DNA of 64,000 nt from Massilia sp. 9I (GTDB lineage: Bacteria; Pseudomonadota; Gammaproteobacteria; Burkholderiales; Burkholderiaceae_D), in NCBI RefSeq assembly GCF_902506415.1, contig NZ_LR733275.1, positions 3,201,795 through 3,265,794 of the forward strand, read 5' to 3'. Position numbers and translations under genes: made by a program. Below, piece by piece: positions 18,995-27,749 of the stretch. The notes under the pieces were generated by a model that worked only from the letters and a program-made list of their open reading frames with translations, was not told the origin of the DNA and searched no databases. Position 1 is the first letter of the stretch, and every line of letters starts with the position of its first letter.

Positions 18995-21778
18995 ATGCCG
19001 GGTACTCTCACCAAGAAACAACTTGCCGTTGCCGTGGTTTCCGGCGCCATCCTGCTGAGCGCGGGCATGGCTGGCTGCAACCGTACGCAAACGACGGAAG
19101 AGCTGCTCACAGAAGCACAGAATTATGTCCAGAAAGGCGACCGCAAGGCGGCGCTGATCCAGCTCAAGAACGCGGTGTCGCAAAGCCCGGATAACGTTGA
19201 AGCGCGCCTGCGCCTCGGCAACCTGTACCTGGAAACCGGCGACCTGCCGTCGGCGGAAAAAGAATTCAGCAAGGCGGCCAGCCTCGGCGCGCCGGCCGAC
19301 AAGACCCTGCCGCAACTCGCGCGCGTCTTGTCCGCCCAAGGCAAGTACAAGGAAGTGCTCGACCAGGTAACGCTCGAGAAGGCCAAGGCCTCGGCCGAGC
19401 TGATGGCGCGCCGCGGCGACGCCTACCTGGGGCTGGGCGAACGCGAGAAGTCCAAGGAGGCCTATGACGCGGCCCTGGCTGTCAACCCGAATGGGGGCGA
19501 CGCCCTGATCGGCCTGGCGCGCCATGCCGCCATGGCCAACGACCTGCAGAGCGCCGAGCGTTTCGTCGACGACGCTACCACCCGCGACCCGCGCAATGCC
19601 GAAGCCTGGATGATGAAGGGCAACCTGCTGCGCAGCACCGGCAAGGCCAAGGAAGCCCTGGCTGCCTACGACAAGGTCCTGGAAATCAACCCGGCCCATC
19701 GCAGCGCCGGCGTCGAGAAGGCCTACGTCCACATCGGCAACAACGACCTGGCCGCCGCCAAGGCCGACCTCGAAGCCGCCCGCAAGGAGCTGGGCAGCGA
19801 CCTGAACCTCACCTATGCCCAGGCCCTGCTCGACTACACCGGGGGCAAGAATACCGAGGCAAAAGAATCGCTGCAGAAAATCCTGAAGGTGGCGCCCAAT
19901 CACATGCCGAGCATCCTGCTGGCCGGCGCCGTGGAGCTGAACCTGGGCGCTACCCAGACGGCTGAACAGCACCTGCGCAAGTACCTGGAAACCAACTCGA
20001 ACAATGTCTATGCGCGCAAGCTGCTGGCCCAGGTGCTGCTGAAGTCGAACCAGCCGGCCGAAGCGACCGCCGTACTGGCGCCGGCCCTGAAGGGCGACAG
20101 CGCCCAGGATGCGCAGTTGCTGGCCCTGACCGGCCAGTCCTACCTGCAGTCGCGCGACTTCGCCAAGGCCTCGGCCTACCTGGAACAGGCCAGCGCGCTG
20201 GCGCCGGGCGCCGCCAGCATCCGCACCTCGCTCGGCCTGTCGAAGCTGGGCCAGGGCGACTGGGACAAGGCGATCGGCGAACTGGAACGCGCCGCCACGC
20301 TCGACCCGAAATCCACCGACGCCGGCATGGCCCTGGTCCAGGCCGAGCTGCGCCGCGGCCAAGTCGACAAGGCGCTGGCCGCCGTGCAGGCGCTCGAAAA
20401 AGCCCAGCCGGACAACGCGCAGGTCCACAATTTGAAGGGCGGCGTCTACCTGAGCAAGCAGGACCTGAAGAACGCCCGCGCCAGTTTCGAGAAGGCGGTG
20501 GCGCTGAACCCGACCTTCTTCCCCGCCGTGTCGAACCTGGCGCGCATCGACATCGCCGAGAAGAACCTGCCGGGCGCGAAAAAGCGTTTCGAAGCCATGC
20601 TGGCCAAGGACAAGAAGAACATCGATGCGATGAGCGCACTGGCGGCCATCGAACTGCAGCAGGGCCGCATGGCCGAAGCGACCACCTGGCTGGAAAAGTC
20701 GCAGTCGGAAAATCCGGAAGCGCTGCAGCCGGCCATCATGCTCGGCACCCATTACCTGCGTAACAAACAGGCCGACAAGGCACTGGCGCTGGCGCGCAAG
20801 TCGGTGGCGGTGAATCCGTCCAGCCCGGAACTGCAGGACCTGCTGGGCCAGGCGCAGATCGCGACCAAGGACTATCAGGGCGCCCTGGAATCCTTCAGCA
20901 AGCTGGCGGGCGCGATGCCGAAGGCGCCGATGCCGCAGATGCGCCTGGCGGCGGTGAACATGATGATGAAGAACGATACCGCCGCCGCCGATCACCTGAA
21001 GCGCGCCCTGGCGCTGGATCCGAAGTTCGTTCAGGCACGCGTGGCCCAGGCTGAAATGGCAATGCGCGCCGGCAAGCAGGAAGAGGCGCTGGCCGCTGTC
21101 CGCCAGATCCAGAAGGACGAGCCGAAAGCCGCGCTCGGTTTCCAGCTCGAAGGCGACCTGATGCTCAGCCAGCAGAAGCTGGCGCCGGCGCTGGCGTCCT
21201 ATGAAAAAGCCTATGCCCTGAGCAATGCGCCTGGCGACCTGATCAAGATCAGCGAGATCATGAAGCGCAGCGGCAAGGAAGGCGAAGCCCAGGCGCGCCT
21301 GGTGAAGTACCAGGCTGCCAATCCGAAGGACCAGGTGGTGGGTCTGGTGGTGGCCGACAGCTACCTGGCCAAGCAGCAGTACAAGCAGGCGATCGCCAGC
21401 CTGGAGAGCATCGTCAAGGTCAACCCGGCCAACGCTGCGGCGCTCAACAACCTGGCTTACGCCTACCAGCAAGAAAAGGACGCACGCGCCCTCCCGACCG
21501 CCGAGCAGGCCTACAAGCTGGCCGGCCAGAACCCGGCCATCCTGGATACGCTTGGCTGGATCCTGGTAGAAAAAGGTGACACTGCGCGCGGCGTCGATCT
21601 GCTGCGCAAGGCGGTTGCCGCGGCGCCGGAAGCGCCAGACCTGCGCTACCACCTGGCGGCCGGCCTGGCCAAGGCCGGCGACAAGGCTAGCGCTCGCAAG
21701 GAGCTCGAGAAGACCCTGGCATCGGGCAAACCCTTCGCGACGATGGACGATGCCAAATCACTGATGCGACAGCTGTAA
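18995..21778 (+). CDS. prsT: PEP-CTERM system TPR-repeat lipoprotein PrsT
   Basis: A 927-residue lipoprotein. The signal peptide ends with lipobox SAGMAGC, so it is lipid-anchored on the periplasmic side, and the rest is tandem tetratricopeptide repeats (typical units: NAEAWMMKGNLLRSTGKAKE, NPAHRSAGVEKAYVHIGNND). Length and architecture match PrsT, a constant partner of exosortase/PEP-CTERM systems thought to help in envelope assembly. GGGAAAG before the ATG is the ribosome binding site. The acyltransferase genes follow in the same direction. Confidence 0.93.
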   Translation: MPGTLTKKQLAVAVVSGAILLSAGMAGCNRTQTTEELLTEAQNYVQKGDRKAALIQLKNAVSQSPDNVEARLRLGNLYLETGDLPSAEKEFSKAASLGAPADKTLPQLARVLSAQGKYKEVLDQVTLEKAKASAELMARRGDAYLGLGEREKSKEAYDAALAVNPNGGDALIGLARHAAMANDLQSAERFVDDATTRDPRNAEAWMMKGNLLRSTGKAKEALAAYDKVLEINPAHRSAGVEKAYVHIGNNDLAAAKADLEAARKELGSDLNLTYAQALLDYTGGKNTEAKESLQKILKVAPNHMPSILLAGAVELNLGATQTAEQHLRKYLETNSNNVYARKLLAQVLLKSNQPAEATAVLAPALKGDSAQDAQLLALTGQSYLQSRDFAKASAYLEQASALAPGAASIRTSLGLSKLGQGDWDKAIGELERAATLDPKSTDAGMALVQAELRRGQVDKALAAVQALEKAQPDNAQVHNLKGGVYLSKQDLKNARASFEKAVALNPTFFPAVSNLARIDIAEKNLPGAKKRFEAMLAKDKKNIDAMSALAAIELQQGRMAEATTWLEKSQSENPEALQPAIMLGTHYLRNKQADKALALARKSVAVNPSSPELQDLLGQAQIATKDYQGALESFSKLAGAMPKAPMPQMRLAAVNMMMKNDTAAADHLKRALALDPKFVQARVAQAEMAMRAGKQEEALAAVRQIQKDEPKAALGFQLEGDLMLSQQKLAPALASYEKAYALSNAPGDLIKISEIMKRSGKEGEAQARLVKYQAANPKDQVVGLVVADSYLAKQQYKQAIASLESIVKVNPANAAALNNLAYAYQQEKDARALPTAEQAYKLAGQNPAILDTLGWILVEKGDTARGVDLLRKAVAAAPEAPDLRYHLAAGLAKAGDKASARKELEKTLASGKPFATMDDAKSLMRQL

Positions 21779-21782
21779 GCAT

Positions 21783-21808
21783 GGGCGGCGGCTCCCGGGC
21801 CGCCGCCC
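21783..21808 (+). terminator. Hairpin after prsT
   Basis: GGGCGGCGGC and GCCGCCGCCC form a 10-bp stem around TCCCGG just after the stop. Only TTCCCGTTT follows, so termination is probably partial and the acyltransferase genes may still be read through. Confidence 0.6.
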
Positions 21809-21837
21809 TTCCCGTTTCGAACAACTAAGTTAGACCC

Positions 21838-22710
21838 ATGACTTCAATTACCCAAGAGCAAGAGTGCGAACCAGTCCCCAGCGGTTTCTTCGGCCGCCTC
21901 GTCGAGCATCTCGTTGGCAAGCGCGACATACTGATTCCCTACTTTTCCTTCCAGCGGGTGATGAAGGGGAATATGGAGTCCTACGTTCTCAAGGAAATCT
22001 ACAAGCTGCGCTATGAGGTGTATTGCCTGGAACGGCATTTTCTCGAAGCGAGCGATTTCAAGGACGACCAGGAAACGGACGAGTACGACGATTGCTCGAC
22101 CCATTTTGCCGCCTACACCCTGAACAAGGATATCGTCGGGACCGTGCGACTGGTCCAGCCAGATGATGGCAAGCCCTATCCCTTCGAAACGCATTGCGCC
22201 CCCTTCCCGGAATTTACTTATCCGGAACGGGAAACCGCCGCGGAAATCTCGCGTTTGGTAGTCAAGAAGACGCACCGTCGGCGCCGTGGCGACTCGATGG
22301 AGGGTATTTCGCAGGATTTCGTGGAAAAAGGCAGCACGAAGACGATTAAGCCGAAGTCAACCGTGCGGCGCGACAAGCGCGGCAATAGTCCGCTATTATT
22401 GCTCGGAATGTATCGAGAGATGTACCGCCATAGCCGCCAGAACGGGATTCGTTACTGGTATGCGGCGATGGAAAGGTCACTGGCGCGCTCGCTGGACAAA
22501 ATGGGTTTCAAGTTCGTACCGATTGGTCCGCAGGTCGATTATTACGGCCCGGTCACTCCTCACATGGTCGACTTGAACGAGCTGGAAGAGCGCTTAAAGA
22601 GGGAAAACAAGTTCCTGGCCGCGTGGTTCAACGATGAACCGATTCCCCTGTGGATCCTGGTGAAAACCTTGATCGGCAATGTGTGGGAGGAGCGCGTCAA
22701 GAAAAAATAA
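21838..22710 (+). CDS. PEP-CTERM/exosortase-associated acyltransferase (N-acyl amino acid synthase-like), copy A
   Basis: A 290-residue protein of the GNAT-like autoinducer-synthase fold that includes FeeM-type N-acyl amino acid synthases, which are known to be linked to PEP-CTERM systems. Family features: LRYEVYCLERHFLEA, the acidic DEYDDCSTHFAAY, then VGTVRLVQP and AAEISRLVVKK. It probably transfers a long acyl chain from acyl-ACP to an amino acid or similar amine. It is a tandem paralogue of the next gene. Its codon use is somewhat less GC-rich than its paralogue. Confidence 0.87.
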   Translation: MTSITQEQECEPVPSGFFGRLVEHLVGKRDILIPYFSFQRVMKGNMESYVLKEIYKLRYEVYCLERHFLEASDFKDDQETDEYDDCSTHFAAYTLNKDIVGTVRLVQPDDGKPYPFETHCAPFPEFTYPERETAAEISRLVVKKTHRRRRGDSMEGISQDFVEKGSTKTIKPKSTVRRDKRGNSPLLLLGMYREMYRHSRQNGIRYWYAAMERSLARSLDKMGFKFVPIGPQVDYYGPVTPHMVDLNELEERLKRENKFLAAWFNDEPIPLWILVKTLIGNVWEERVKKK

Positions 22711-22740
22711 CTAGGGTCCAAGACTGGACGATCAAGAAAG

Positions 22741-23598
22741 ATGGACAACGGAAAAGCCCGCGTCGATCCAGACGCCTTCCTGTCCCGTGTTGATTTCGGG
22801 GCACATCAAGAAACAATCGACCACGACAACCGCAAGATTTTCCGCGCCTTCCGCCCTGGCCTCAGCGCCAACAACGTTCCCGGCGATATCTTCAGGCTGC
22901 GGCACCAGGTTTACTGCCTGGAATGCGCTTTCCTTCAGGCCGACCAGTACGTGGACGGCATGGAGCTGGACGACTACGACGACGCTTCCACCCATTTCGC
23001 CGCCTATACGATGGACGAAAAGCTGGTGGGCGCCGTGCGCCTGGTCCAGCCGCGCGAACCGAAGCCCTATCCTTTCGAGCTGCACTGCGAGGTGTTCAGC
23101 GATTTCGAAATGCCGGACCGCGATCAGGCGGCCGAGATTTCGCGCCTGGTGGTCAAGAAAAGCCACCGCCGCCGGCGTGCCGACAGCGTGCTGGGGGTGC
23201 CCGGCTTCCTGCAGGACAAGGAACAACAAATTGAATTCGATCCGGCGGTGGACCGGCGCGACCGCACCTCACCGATGCTCTTGCTCGGCATGTACCGGGA
23301 AATGTTCCGCCATAGCGAGGAAGCGGGGATCCGCTACTGGTTCGCGGCCATGGAGCGCTCGCTCGCCCATGCGCTGAAGAAAATGGGATTCCGCTTCATG
23401 GCGATCGGTCCCGAAGCCAACTACTACGGCTCGGTCACCCCTTATGTGCTCGACCTGCACGACCTGCGCCGCAAGCTGGTGCTCAGCAATCCGACCCTGG
23501 CGGCCTGGTTCAGCGAGAAGCCGCCAGTGGTCGAACACAGCCACCCCACGCGCGTGCACGTGGTGCGCAAGACGGAATTAGGCAGCGATATTAACTAG
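22741..23598 (+). CDS. PEP-CTERM/exosortase-associated acyltransferase, copy B
   Basis: A 285-residue paralogue of the preceding protein, 30 bp downstream, so probably co-transcribed. The same signature blocks are present: LRHQVYCLECAFLQA, LDDYDDASTHFAAY, VGAVRLVQP, AEISRLVVKKSHRRRR and GMYREMFRHSEEAGIRYWFA. AAGAAAG precedes the start. The two copies differ mainly at the ends and in the middle loop (VPGFLQDKEQQIEFD here), which suggests different acyl or amine partners. It ends 21 bp inside the convergent ThiF-like gene. Confidence 0.87.
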   Translation: MDNGKARVDPDAFLSRVDFGAHQETIDHDNRKIFRAFRPGLSANNVPGDIFRLRHQVYCLECAFLQADQYVDGMELDDYDDASTHFAAYTMDEKLVGAVRLVQPREPKPYPFELHCEVFSDFEMPDRDQAAEISRLVVKKSHRRRRADSVLGVPGFLQDKEQQIEFDPAVDRRDRTSPMLLLGMYREMFRHSEEAGIRYWFAAMERSLAHALKKMGFRFMAIGPEANYYGSVTPYVLDLHDLRRKLVLSNPTLAAWFSEKPPVVEHSHPTRVHVVRKTELGSDIN

Positions 23599-24408
23599 CT
23601 TGGTGGTGTGGTTGCGGAAGCTGTGCACCACCATGTTCGGCGAGGCCGGCACTTCCATGCCTGCCAGCATGTCGTGCATCATCGCCACCGCCAGTGCCGC
23701 CACCGTGAAGCTGCCCACCGCGATCTGCGATGCCGGGCAGGGACGGCCGTCTTCCATGATGGTCAGGGCCTTGGCCACCTGCTCGACCACCTGACGGTCG
23801 AGGTGGGCGCCGATGCGGCCCATGATTTTCCCGAACACATTCGCATAGCTGGCATCGCCCTCGCCCTGGGCATGCTGGACGTCGTGCGCGATGACATCGG
23901 CCAGCGACGCGCTGGTACCCGCCGGGAAATACAGCACGCCGGCGCCGAAGCCGATCGACAGCGCAGTGAATACCGCCTTCTTCTGCTCGCGCGCATTAGT
24001 ATGCAGGGCCAGGATGGCTTCCAGGTCGAGGAAGTCGATGGTGTCGAAGATGATGTCGACACTTCCCACCAGCTGCTGGGCATTGGTGGCGTCGAGATTG
24101 GCCTGCACCGCCTCGACCTTGGCTTCCGGGTTGATACGCAGGATATGTTTCTTCAGCGCTTGCACCTTCGGGCTGCCGATATCGTCGAAATCGTAGAACT
24201 GGCGGTTCAGGTTATGCGCGTCGACGGTGTCACCGTCAATCAGGATGAATTCGGAAAACCCCATGCGCGCCGCGCAGATGGCGGTCGATGCGCCCAGGCC
24301 GCAGCCGGCGATCAGCAAACGCGTGCTGCGGATCTTGGCTTGGGTGTCGCTCGAGACATAGCCATTGTTACGGGTGGTAAAAGTATCGTAGTCGAAAGCC
24401 TTGGTCAT
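23578..24408 (-). CDS. ThiF/MoeB/E1-like adenylyltransferase
   Basis: A 276-residue protein with the E1-like nucleotide-binding fold: LLIAGCGLGASTA, then ILIDGDTVDAHNLNRQFYD carrying the conserved Asp, Asn and Arg, and KVQALKKHILRINPEAKVEA. Such enzymes adenylate the C-terminus of a ubiquitin-like or peptide partner. The zinc CxxC pairs of MoeB/ThiF are absent. No ubiquitin-like partner is encoded nearby. Position beside two acyltransferases hints at a shared small-molecule or lipid-tagging role, but that is inference. The start MTKAFDYD has an AGGGG ribosome binding site. Confidence 0.85.
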   Translation of the reverse strand: MTKAFDYDTFTTRNNGYVSSDTQAKIRSTRLLIAGCGLGASTAICAARMGFSEFILIDGDTVDAHNLNRQFYDFDDIGSPKVQALKKHILRINPEAKVEAVQANLDATNAQQLVGSVDIIFDTIDFLDLEAILALHTNAREQKKAVFTALSIGFGAGVLYFPAGTSASLADVIAHDVQHAQGEGDASYANVFGKIMGRIGAHLDRQVVEQVAKALTIMEDGRPCPASQIAVGSFTVAALAVAMMHDMLAGMEVPASPNMVVHSFRNHTTKLVNIAA

Positions 24409-24873
24409 AAAGAAACCCCTGTTGAGCATGGTTGGCGCCACCGGCGGGTGGCGTGAAGATGATGGCGCCGCGCGCGCCGTTCATATGCAATTAATGCTAG
24501 GCATCTTGCCATTTTTCGAGCGCAGCAGCCAGCTTTTCCGGCTCGGTCCGCCATGCTGTCGGCATTGCTTACAAACGCGTTTTGCTCATGCATCAAATCT
24601 GCACAGTAATTCAACAGATGGGCTTGATATAGCTCAAACATTTCTTCCATTGCAATGTTTATAGCCTATTTCATTTCCAATAATCAACTAACCCTGGTCC
24701 AGCTGTCGGTTTACTTTACAGCCCCTGCCGCGTGGCCTCATGCATATGGACTGAAAGTAAGCCAAAACCTTAATAATCAAGGGCTTGGCGGATAGTCATA
24801 AGGGCTGGCACAGCACTTGCTTGATAGGCAGTGTCGCTCCCCGAAGCAATACACCAACACTCTGGAGATTAGA
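24409..24873. other. 465-bp intergenic region between the ThiF-like and PEP-CTERM genes
   Basis: AT-richer than its surroundings. It holds the divergent promoters: a sigma-54 site for the PEP-CTERM gene at 24806-24821, and presumably a promoter for the ThiF-like gene that I could not pinpoint. An 81-codon frame on the minus strand (24405-24650) loses coding character after its first third, and I do not call it. Confidence 0.7.
24806..24821 (+). promoter_or_regulatory. Sigma-54 (RpoN) promoter of the PEP-CTERM gene
   Basis: TGGCACAGCACTTGCT matches the -24/-12 consensus TGGCACRNNNNTTGCW at every defined position. It lies 52 bp before the start codon, leaving a leader of roughly 40 nt. PEP-CTERM genes are known to be controlled by sigma-54 with the PrsK/PrsR two-component system; those genes are not in this window. 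Confidence 0.88.
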
Positions 24874-25755
24874 ATGAAACTGAAACACCTGATTACCTCG
24901 CTGGCCCTGGGTTTCGCAGCTATCTCGGCATCCGCAACCCCGCTGGACGCGCTGAACGGCAACCTGAACATCAAACTGACCGGCCTGACCACCGAATCGA
25001 ACCGTAGCGCTGGCACCAACGAAACCACCTGGGGCGTTGGCAGCATCACCTCGATCAGCGGCACCGGCGGCCAGCAATGGTTCCAAGGCGCTTCGGACGG
25101 TTCCTACCTGTACTACATGATCTACGGTATCGCCGACCAGAACATCGTGTTCGACTCGACCACCGGTAAGTTCAGCATCTACAACATCGGCGCGACCGGT
25201 GGTGCGGCTGACGGCGAGATCCACCTGGACATCTACCGTTCGAACACCAACCTGCTGCAACTGACCTCGGACTTCAACGCCTCGCCGAGCCAGCGTACCG
25301 GCTACGACAGCTTCTCGCTGTTCGCAGGCATGGAAAAATACCTGGAAGTCGTGTTCGGCACCGGCAAGCAACTGACCGACGTGGCCGGCGGCACCAACCC
25401 GGGCGCCGACGAGCGCCTGGCAACCCTGACCCAGACCGCGACCGCAGCAACCCTGCCGGCAGCTGGCGAAGGCCAGTTCTTCGGTGATGTGGTCGGCGGC
25501 ACCGCCGCAGCTCAGTGGAACACCAACGGCCAGTTCGGTCACGACCTGGACGGCAAGTTCACCCTGAGCACCAACGGCTCCCAGTTCGGTTCGGGCACCT
25601 GCTCGCCGGCACAAGTCGCTAACAACACCTGCTTCACCGGCCTGATCAACGACCCGATCCGCGCCAACAAGGTGCCGGAACCAGGTTCGCTGGCTCTGCT
25701 GGGCCTGGGCTTCGCCGGTCTGGCTGGCCTGCGCCGCCGCAAGGCAGCCAAGTAA
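24874..25755 (+). CDS. PEP-CTERM sorting-domain protein
   Basis: A secreted protein of 293 residues and a likely exosortase substrate. It has an N-terminal signal peptide (MKLKHLITSLALGFAAISAS, cleaved near ATP), a Gly/Thr/Asn-rich body with few charged residues, and the C-terminal sorting signal VPEPGSLALLGLGFAGLAGL followed by RRRKAAK. The C-terminus should be cut by the XrtA encoded at 39948 and the protein passed to the cell surface. Start fixed by GGAG upstream. It has its own sigma-54 promoter and a strong terminator. The body function is unknown. Confidence 0.95.
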   Translation: MKLKHLITSLALGFAAISASATPLDALNGNLNIKLTGLTTESNRSAGTNETTWGVGSITSISGTGGQQWFQGASDGSYLYYMIYGIADQNIVFDSTTGKFSIYNIGATGGAADGEIHLDIYRSNTNLLQLTSDFNASPSQRTGYDSFSLFAGMEKYLEVVFGTGKQLTDVAGGTNPGADERLATLTQTATAATLPAAGEGQFFGDVVGGTAAAQWNTNGQFGHDLDGKFTLSTNGSQFGSGTCSPAQVANNTCFTGLINDPIRANKVPEPGSLALLGLGFAGLAGLRRRKAAK

Positions 25756-25798
25756 TCAAGTGGACCTTTCCCGCCCTGCGGCGGGAATCTCCAGCAAA

Positions 25799-25832
25799 CA
25801 AAGGCCGGAACCCGCAAGGGTTTCGGCCTTTG
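25799..25832. terminator. Bidirectional terminator between the PEP-CTERM and GAF genes
   Basis: A 15-bp stem (CAAAGGCCGGAACCC with GGGTTTCGGCCTTTG, one G-T pair) closed by a GCAA tetraloop, with TCTTTCC after it on the plus strand. It sits between convergent genes and can serve both. Confidence 0.88.
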
Positions 25833-25842
25833 TCTTTCCTGC

Positions 25843-26565
25843 TTAGGTGTTGCGGCCGGCTTCCTGGATGGCGCCGCCCAGCTGGCCGATCAGTTCGGTC
25901 GCGGCGCTGACGATCTGGGCCGGCGCAAAGCCGGCGCGAGTCATCTCTTTATAGAAGGAGCGCGCCAGGATGCGCGCCACGTCTTCCGGATTCTGGTAGG
26001 CGGTCGCGTCGGCGCCGCTCTCCTGCGCTTCGCGCACCAGCGCCATCTGGGCAAAGCGCGAGGCCAGCAGGCCCTGCAGCTGGATGGTCTGCACCGACTT
26101 GCCGATAAATAGCGCGGTCACCTCGAGCAGCTGCAGTTCGCCCTCGCTGAAAGCGACCCCGGTAACGTTCAGTACGCCGACGATGCGGCCGTCAATGCGC
26201 ACCGGCGCCGACATCAGGGCCGGCACCGCGGCCCGGCGGCGCCGCGCCAGGCCGGCGAATTCGGAGCGTGCGATGTCATCCACCAGCAGCGCGCGGCCGC
26301 TGGCCAGCACCCGCCCGCAGATGCCCTCGCCGCTGCCGACCAGGGCGTCGGCGGCGTCCGGCGGCATGTCGCCGGCGCTTGCGCAGACCCGCATGCGCAG
26401 GTCGTCCGGCGCCTCGCTGTTGAGCAGCATCACCGAACAGCTGGTGGCGCCGACCAGGCGCCGCGCCAGTTCGGCATGGCTGGCCAGGTTGTCGTCGAGT
26501 GAGCCGCTGGCAAGCAGGGCCTGCACGTCCTGAAGCCGCACCAGGTGCTTCGCATCATTCATCAT
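25843..26565 (-). CDS. GAF domain protein
   Basis: About 240 residues. The GAF sensory domain spans about residues 10-160 (ATSCSVMLLNSEAPDDLRMRV, GEGICGRVLASGRALLVDDI, SAPVRIDGRIVGVLNVTG). A C-terminal helical part has no enzymatic output domain. It may bind a small ligand and act through a partner protein. Start at MMNDAKHL with GGAAAGG upstream. It lies 80 bp after the nucleotidyltransferase gene on the same strand, with an AT-rich gap that may carry its own promoter. Confidence 0.83.
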   Translation of the reverse strand: MMNDAKHLVRLQDVQALLASGSLDDNLASHAELARRLVGATSCSVMLLNSEAPDDLRMRVCASAGDMPPDAADALVGSGEGICGRVLASGRALLVDDIARSEFAGLARRRRAAVPALMSAPVRIDGRIVGVLNVTGVAFSEGELQLLEVTALFIGKSVQTIQLQGLLASRFAQMALVREAQESGADATAYQNPEDVARILARSFYKEMTRAGFAPAQIVSAATELIGQLGGAIQEAGRNT

Positions 26566-26645
26566 GGATCGCCTTTCCAGGGTCAACGCGCTGCCGGCGG
26601 ACGCGGCATTTGATGATATGTTAATTCAATAATTGCAACAAGCGA

Positions 26646-27749
26646 TTACATGACCTGGTCTACCGTGTCACGCTCGCGCGGCGAAATGAAGGCCTTGTGG
26701 AACAGGTGGCGCGCCAGCATCAGGGGCGGCATGCGCAGCCAGTTGGCGCGCACATACAGCGCGCCGAGCGCGGTCGGGGTCAGGCGGTCGGCGCAGCTCG
26801 GATGGGGCGGCAGCAGCGCGCGCAGGAACAGCGCGTCCATCAGCGCCAGCAGCGCCGCGCCGGGGCTGCCGGCCCTCGCCGCCTCGGCCATGACGGCGGG
26901 CGGCACCGGGGTGCCGAGCAGGCGGGCGCCGTAGCGCAGGGCGTAGAACAGCGCGCGCGCCAGCTCCAGCCGGATGGCGCGCGCCACCAGGCCGTCCCAG
27001 AAGCCGGGCACGGCGCCGAAGTGCAGCAGCAGCAAGTGCAGGTCGAGCAGGTCGCGCAGGCCGTGCTGCCACTCGCCTTCCGAGAACAGGTGGGTGGCGC
27101 TGTGCAGCACCATGTCGTGTGGGGACAGGGTGGAGAGGCCGGCGGCGCCCGGGACCGGCACGGCATCCGCGCGCAGCAGCGCGGGATCGGGCCGCACCCG
27201 GGCGGTCTCGGGCAGGATCGCATGGTGCACGTCGATGGTATTGCCGCGCCGGATGTGCTCCATCGGCGGCAGTTCGTGCATCCACTCGCGGTAGTAGCGC
27301 TGGTCGTATTCGTCCTGGTGAATCGCGGCCCAGCCGTGCATCAAAAGCGCGCCTTCAGCCTCGGCCAGGCGGTCCTTGGGCACCAGGATGTCGACGTCGG
27401 AAAACATGCGGCCTGCGGCCGGCGGCAGCCCGGCCATCACATAGGCCGCGCCCTTGAGCAGCAGCAGCGGCCGGTTCATGCCGGCGAGTGCCTGCCCGAT
27501 CCGGTCCACCTCGAAGCGCAGCGCGCGCCGGTGGCGCTCCAGGAGCACGGCGGCCCAGGCGAAGTGTTCGCGCGCCGCCGCCGAAATCGCTTCCCGCAGG
27601 CCGGCTTCCTCCAGCAGGATGCCGAGGGTGGCGAGCAGGTCCGCGTGCCCGGCCTGGCGCAGCAGCAGGTCCCACCCGGCCGCGTCCAGGCTGCGCACCT
27701 GCCCAGGCTCGCGTAGCACCTCGACCAGCAGTGGCCGGCCCAGGCTCAT
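26646..27749 (-). CDS. Nucleotidyltransferase family protein of the HprK-related operon
   Basis: A 367-residue protein of the NTP_transf_5-type family. The nucleotidyltransferase core shows LLLLKGAAYVMAGL followed by MFSDVDILVPKDRLAEAE, with the metal-binding Asp pair, and later NTIDVHHAILPE and SPHDMVLHSATHLFSEGEW. It would transfer a nucleotidyl group to an unknown acceptor. Its start overlaps the stop of the HprK-like gene (ATGA). Nucleotidyltransferases of this kind also occur in phosphorylated lasso-peptide clusters together with HprK-like kinases. Confidence 0.85.
   Translation of the reverse strand: MSLGRPLLVEVLREPGQVRSLDAAGWDLLLRQAGHADLLATLGILLEEAGLREAISAAAREHFAWAAVLLERHRRALRFEVDRIGQALAGMNRPLLLLKGAAYVMAGLPPAAGRMFSDVDILVPKDRLAEAEGALLMHGWAAIHQDEYDQRYYREWMHELPPMEHIRRGNTIDVHHAILPETARVRPDPALLRADAVPVPGAAGLSTLSPHDMVLHSATHLFSEGEWQHGLRDLLDLHLLLLHFGAVPGFWDGLVARAIRLELARALFYALRYGARLLGTPVPPAVMAEAARAGSPGAALLALMDALFLRALLPPHPSCADRLTPTALGALYVRANWLRMPPLMLARHLFHKAFISPRERDTVDQVM

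Noticed and set aside
18980..21652. 890-codon open frame opposite prsT
   Set aside because: Antisense of TPR repeats; no recognisable motif, and the plus strand encodes a lipoprotein signal and TPR units.
23578..24408. MoeB or ThiF of cofactor synthesis
   Set aside because: No zinc-binding CxxC pairs and no sulfur-carrier partner gene nearby; only the E1-like fold can be supported.
24405..24650. 81-codon minus-strand frame upstream of the ThiF-like gene
   Set aside because: The first third looks protein-like, but the rest is Arg/His-rich with no known motif, and it overlaps the ThiF-like start. Support too weak.
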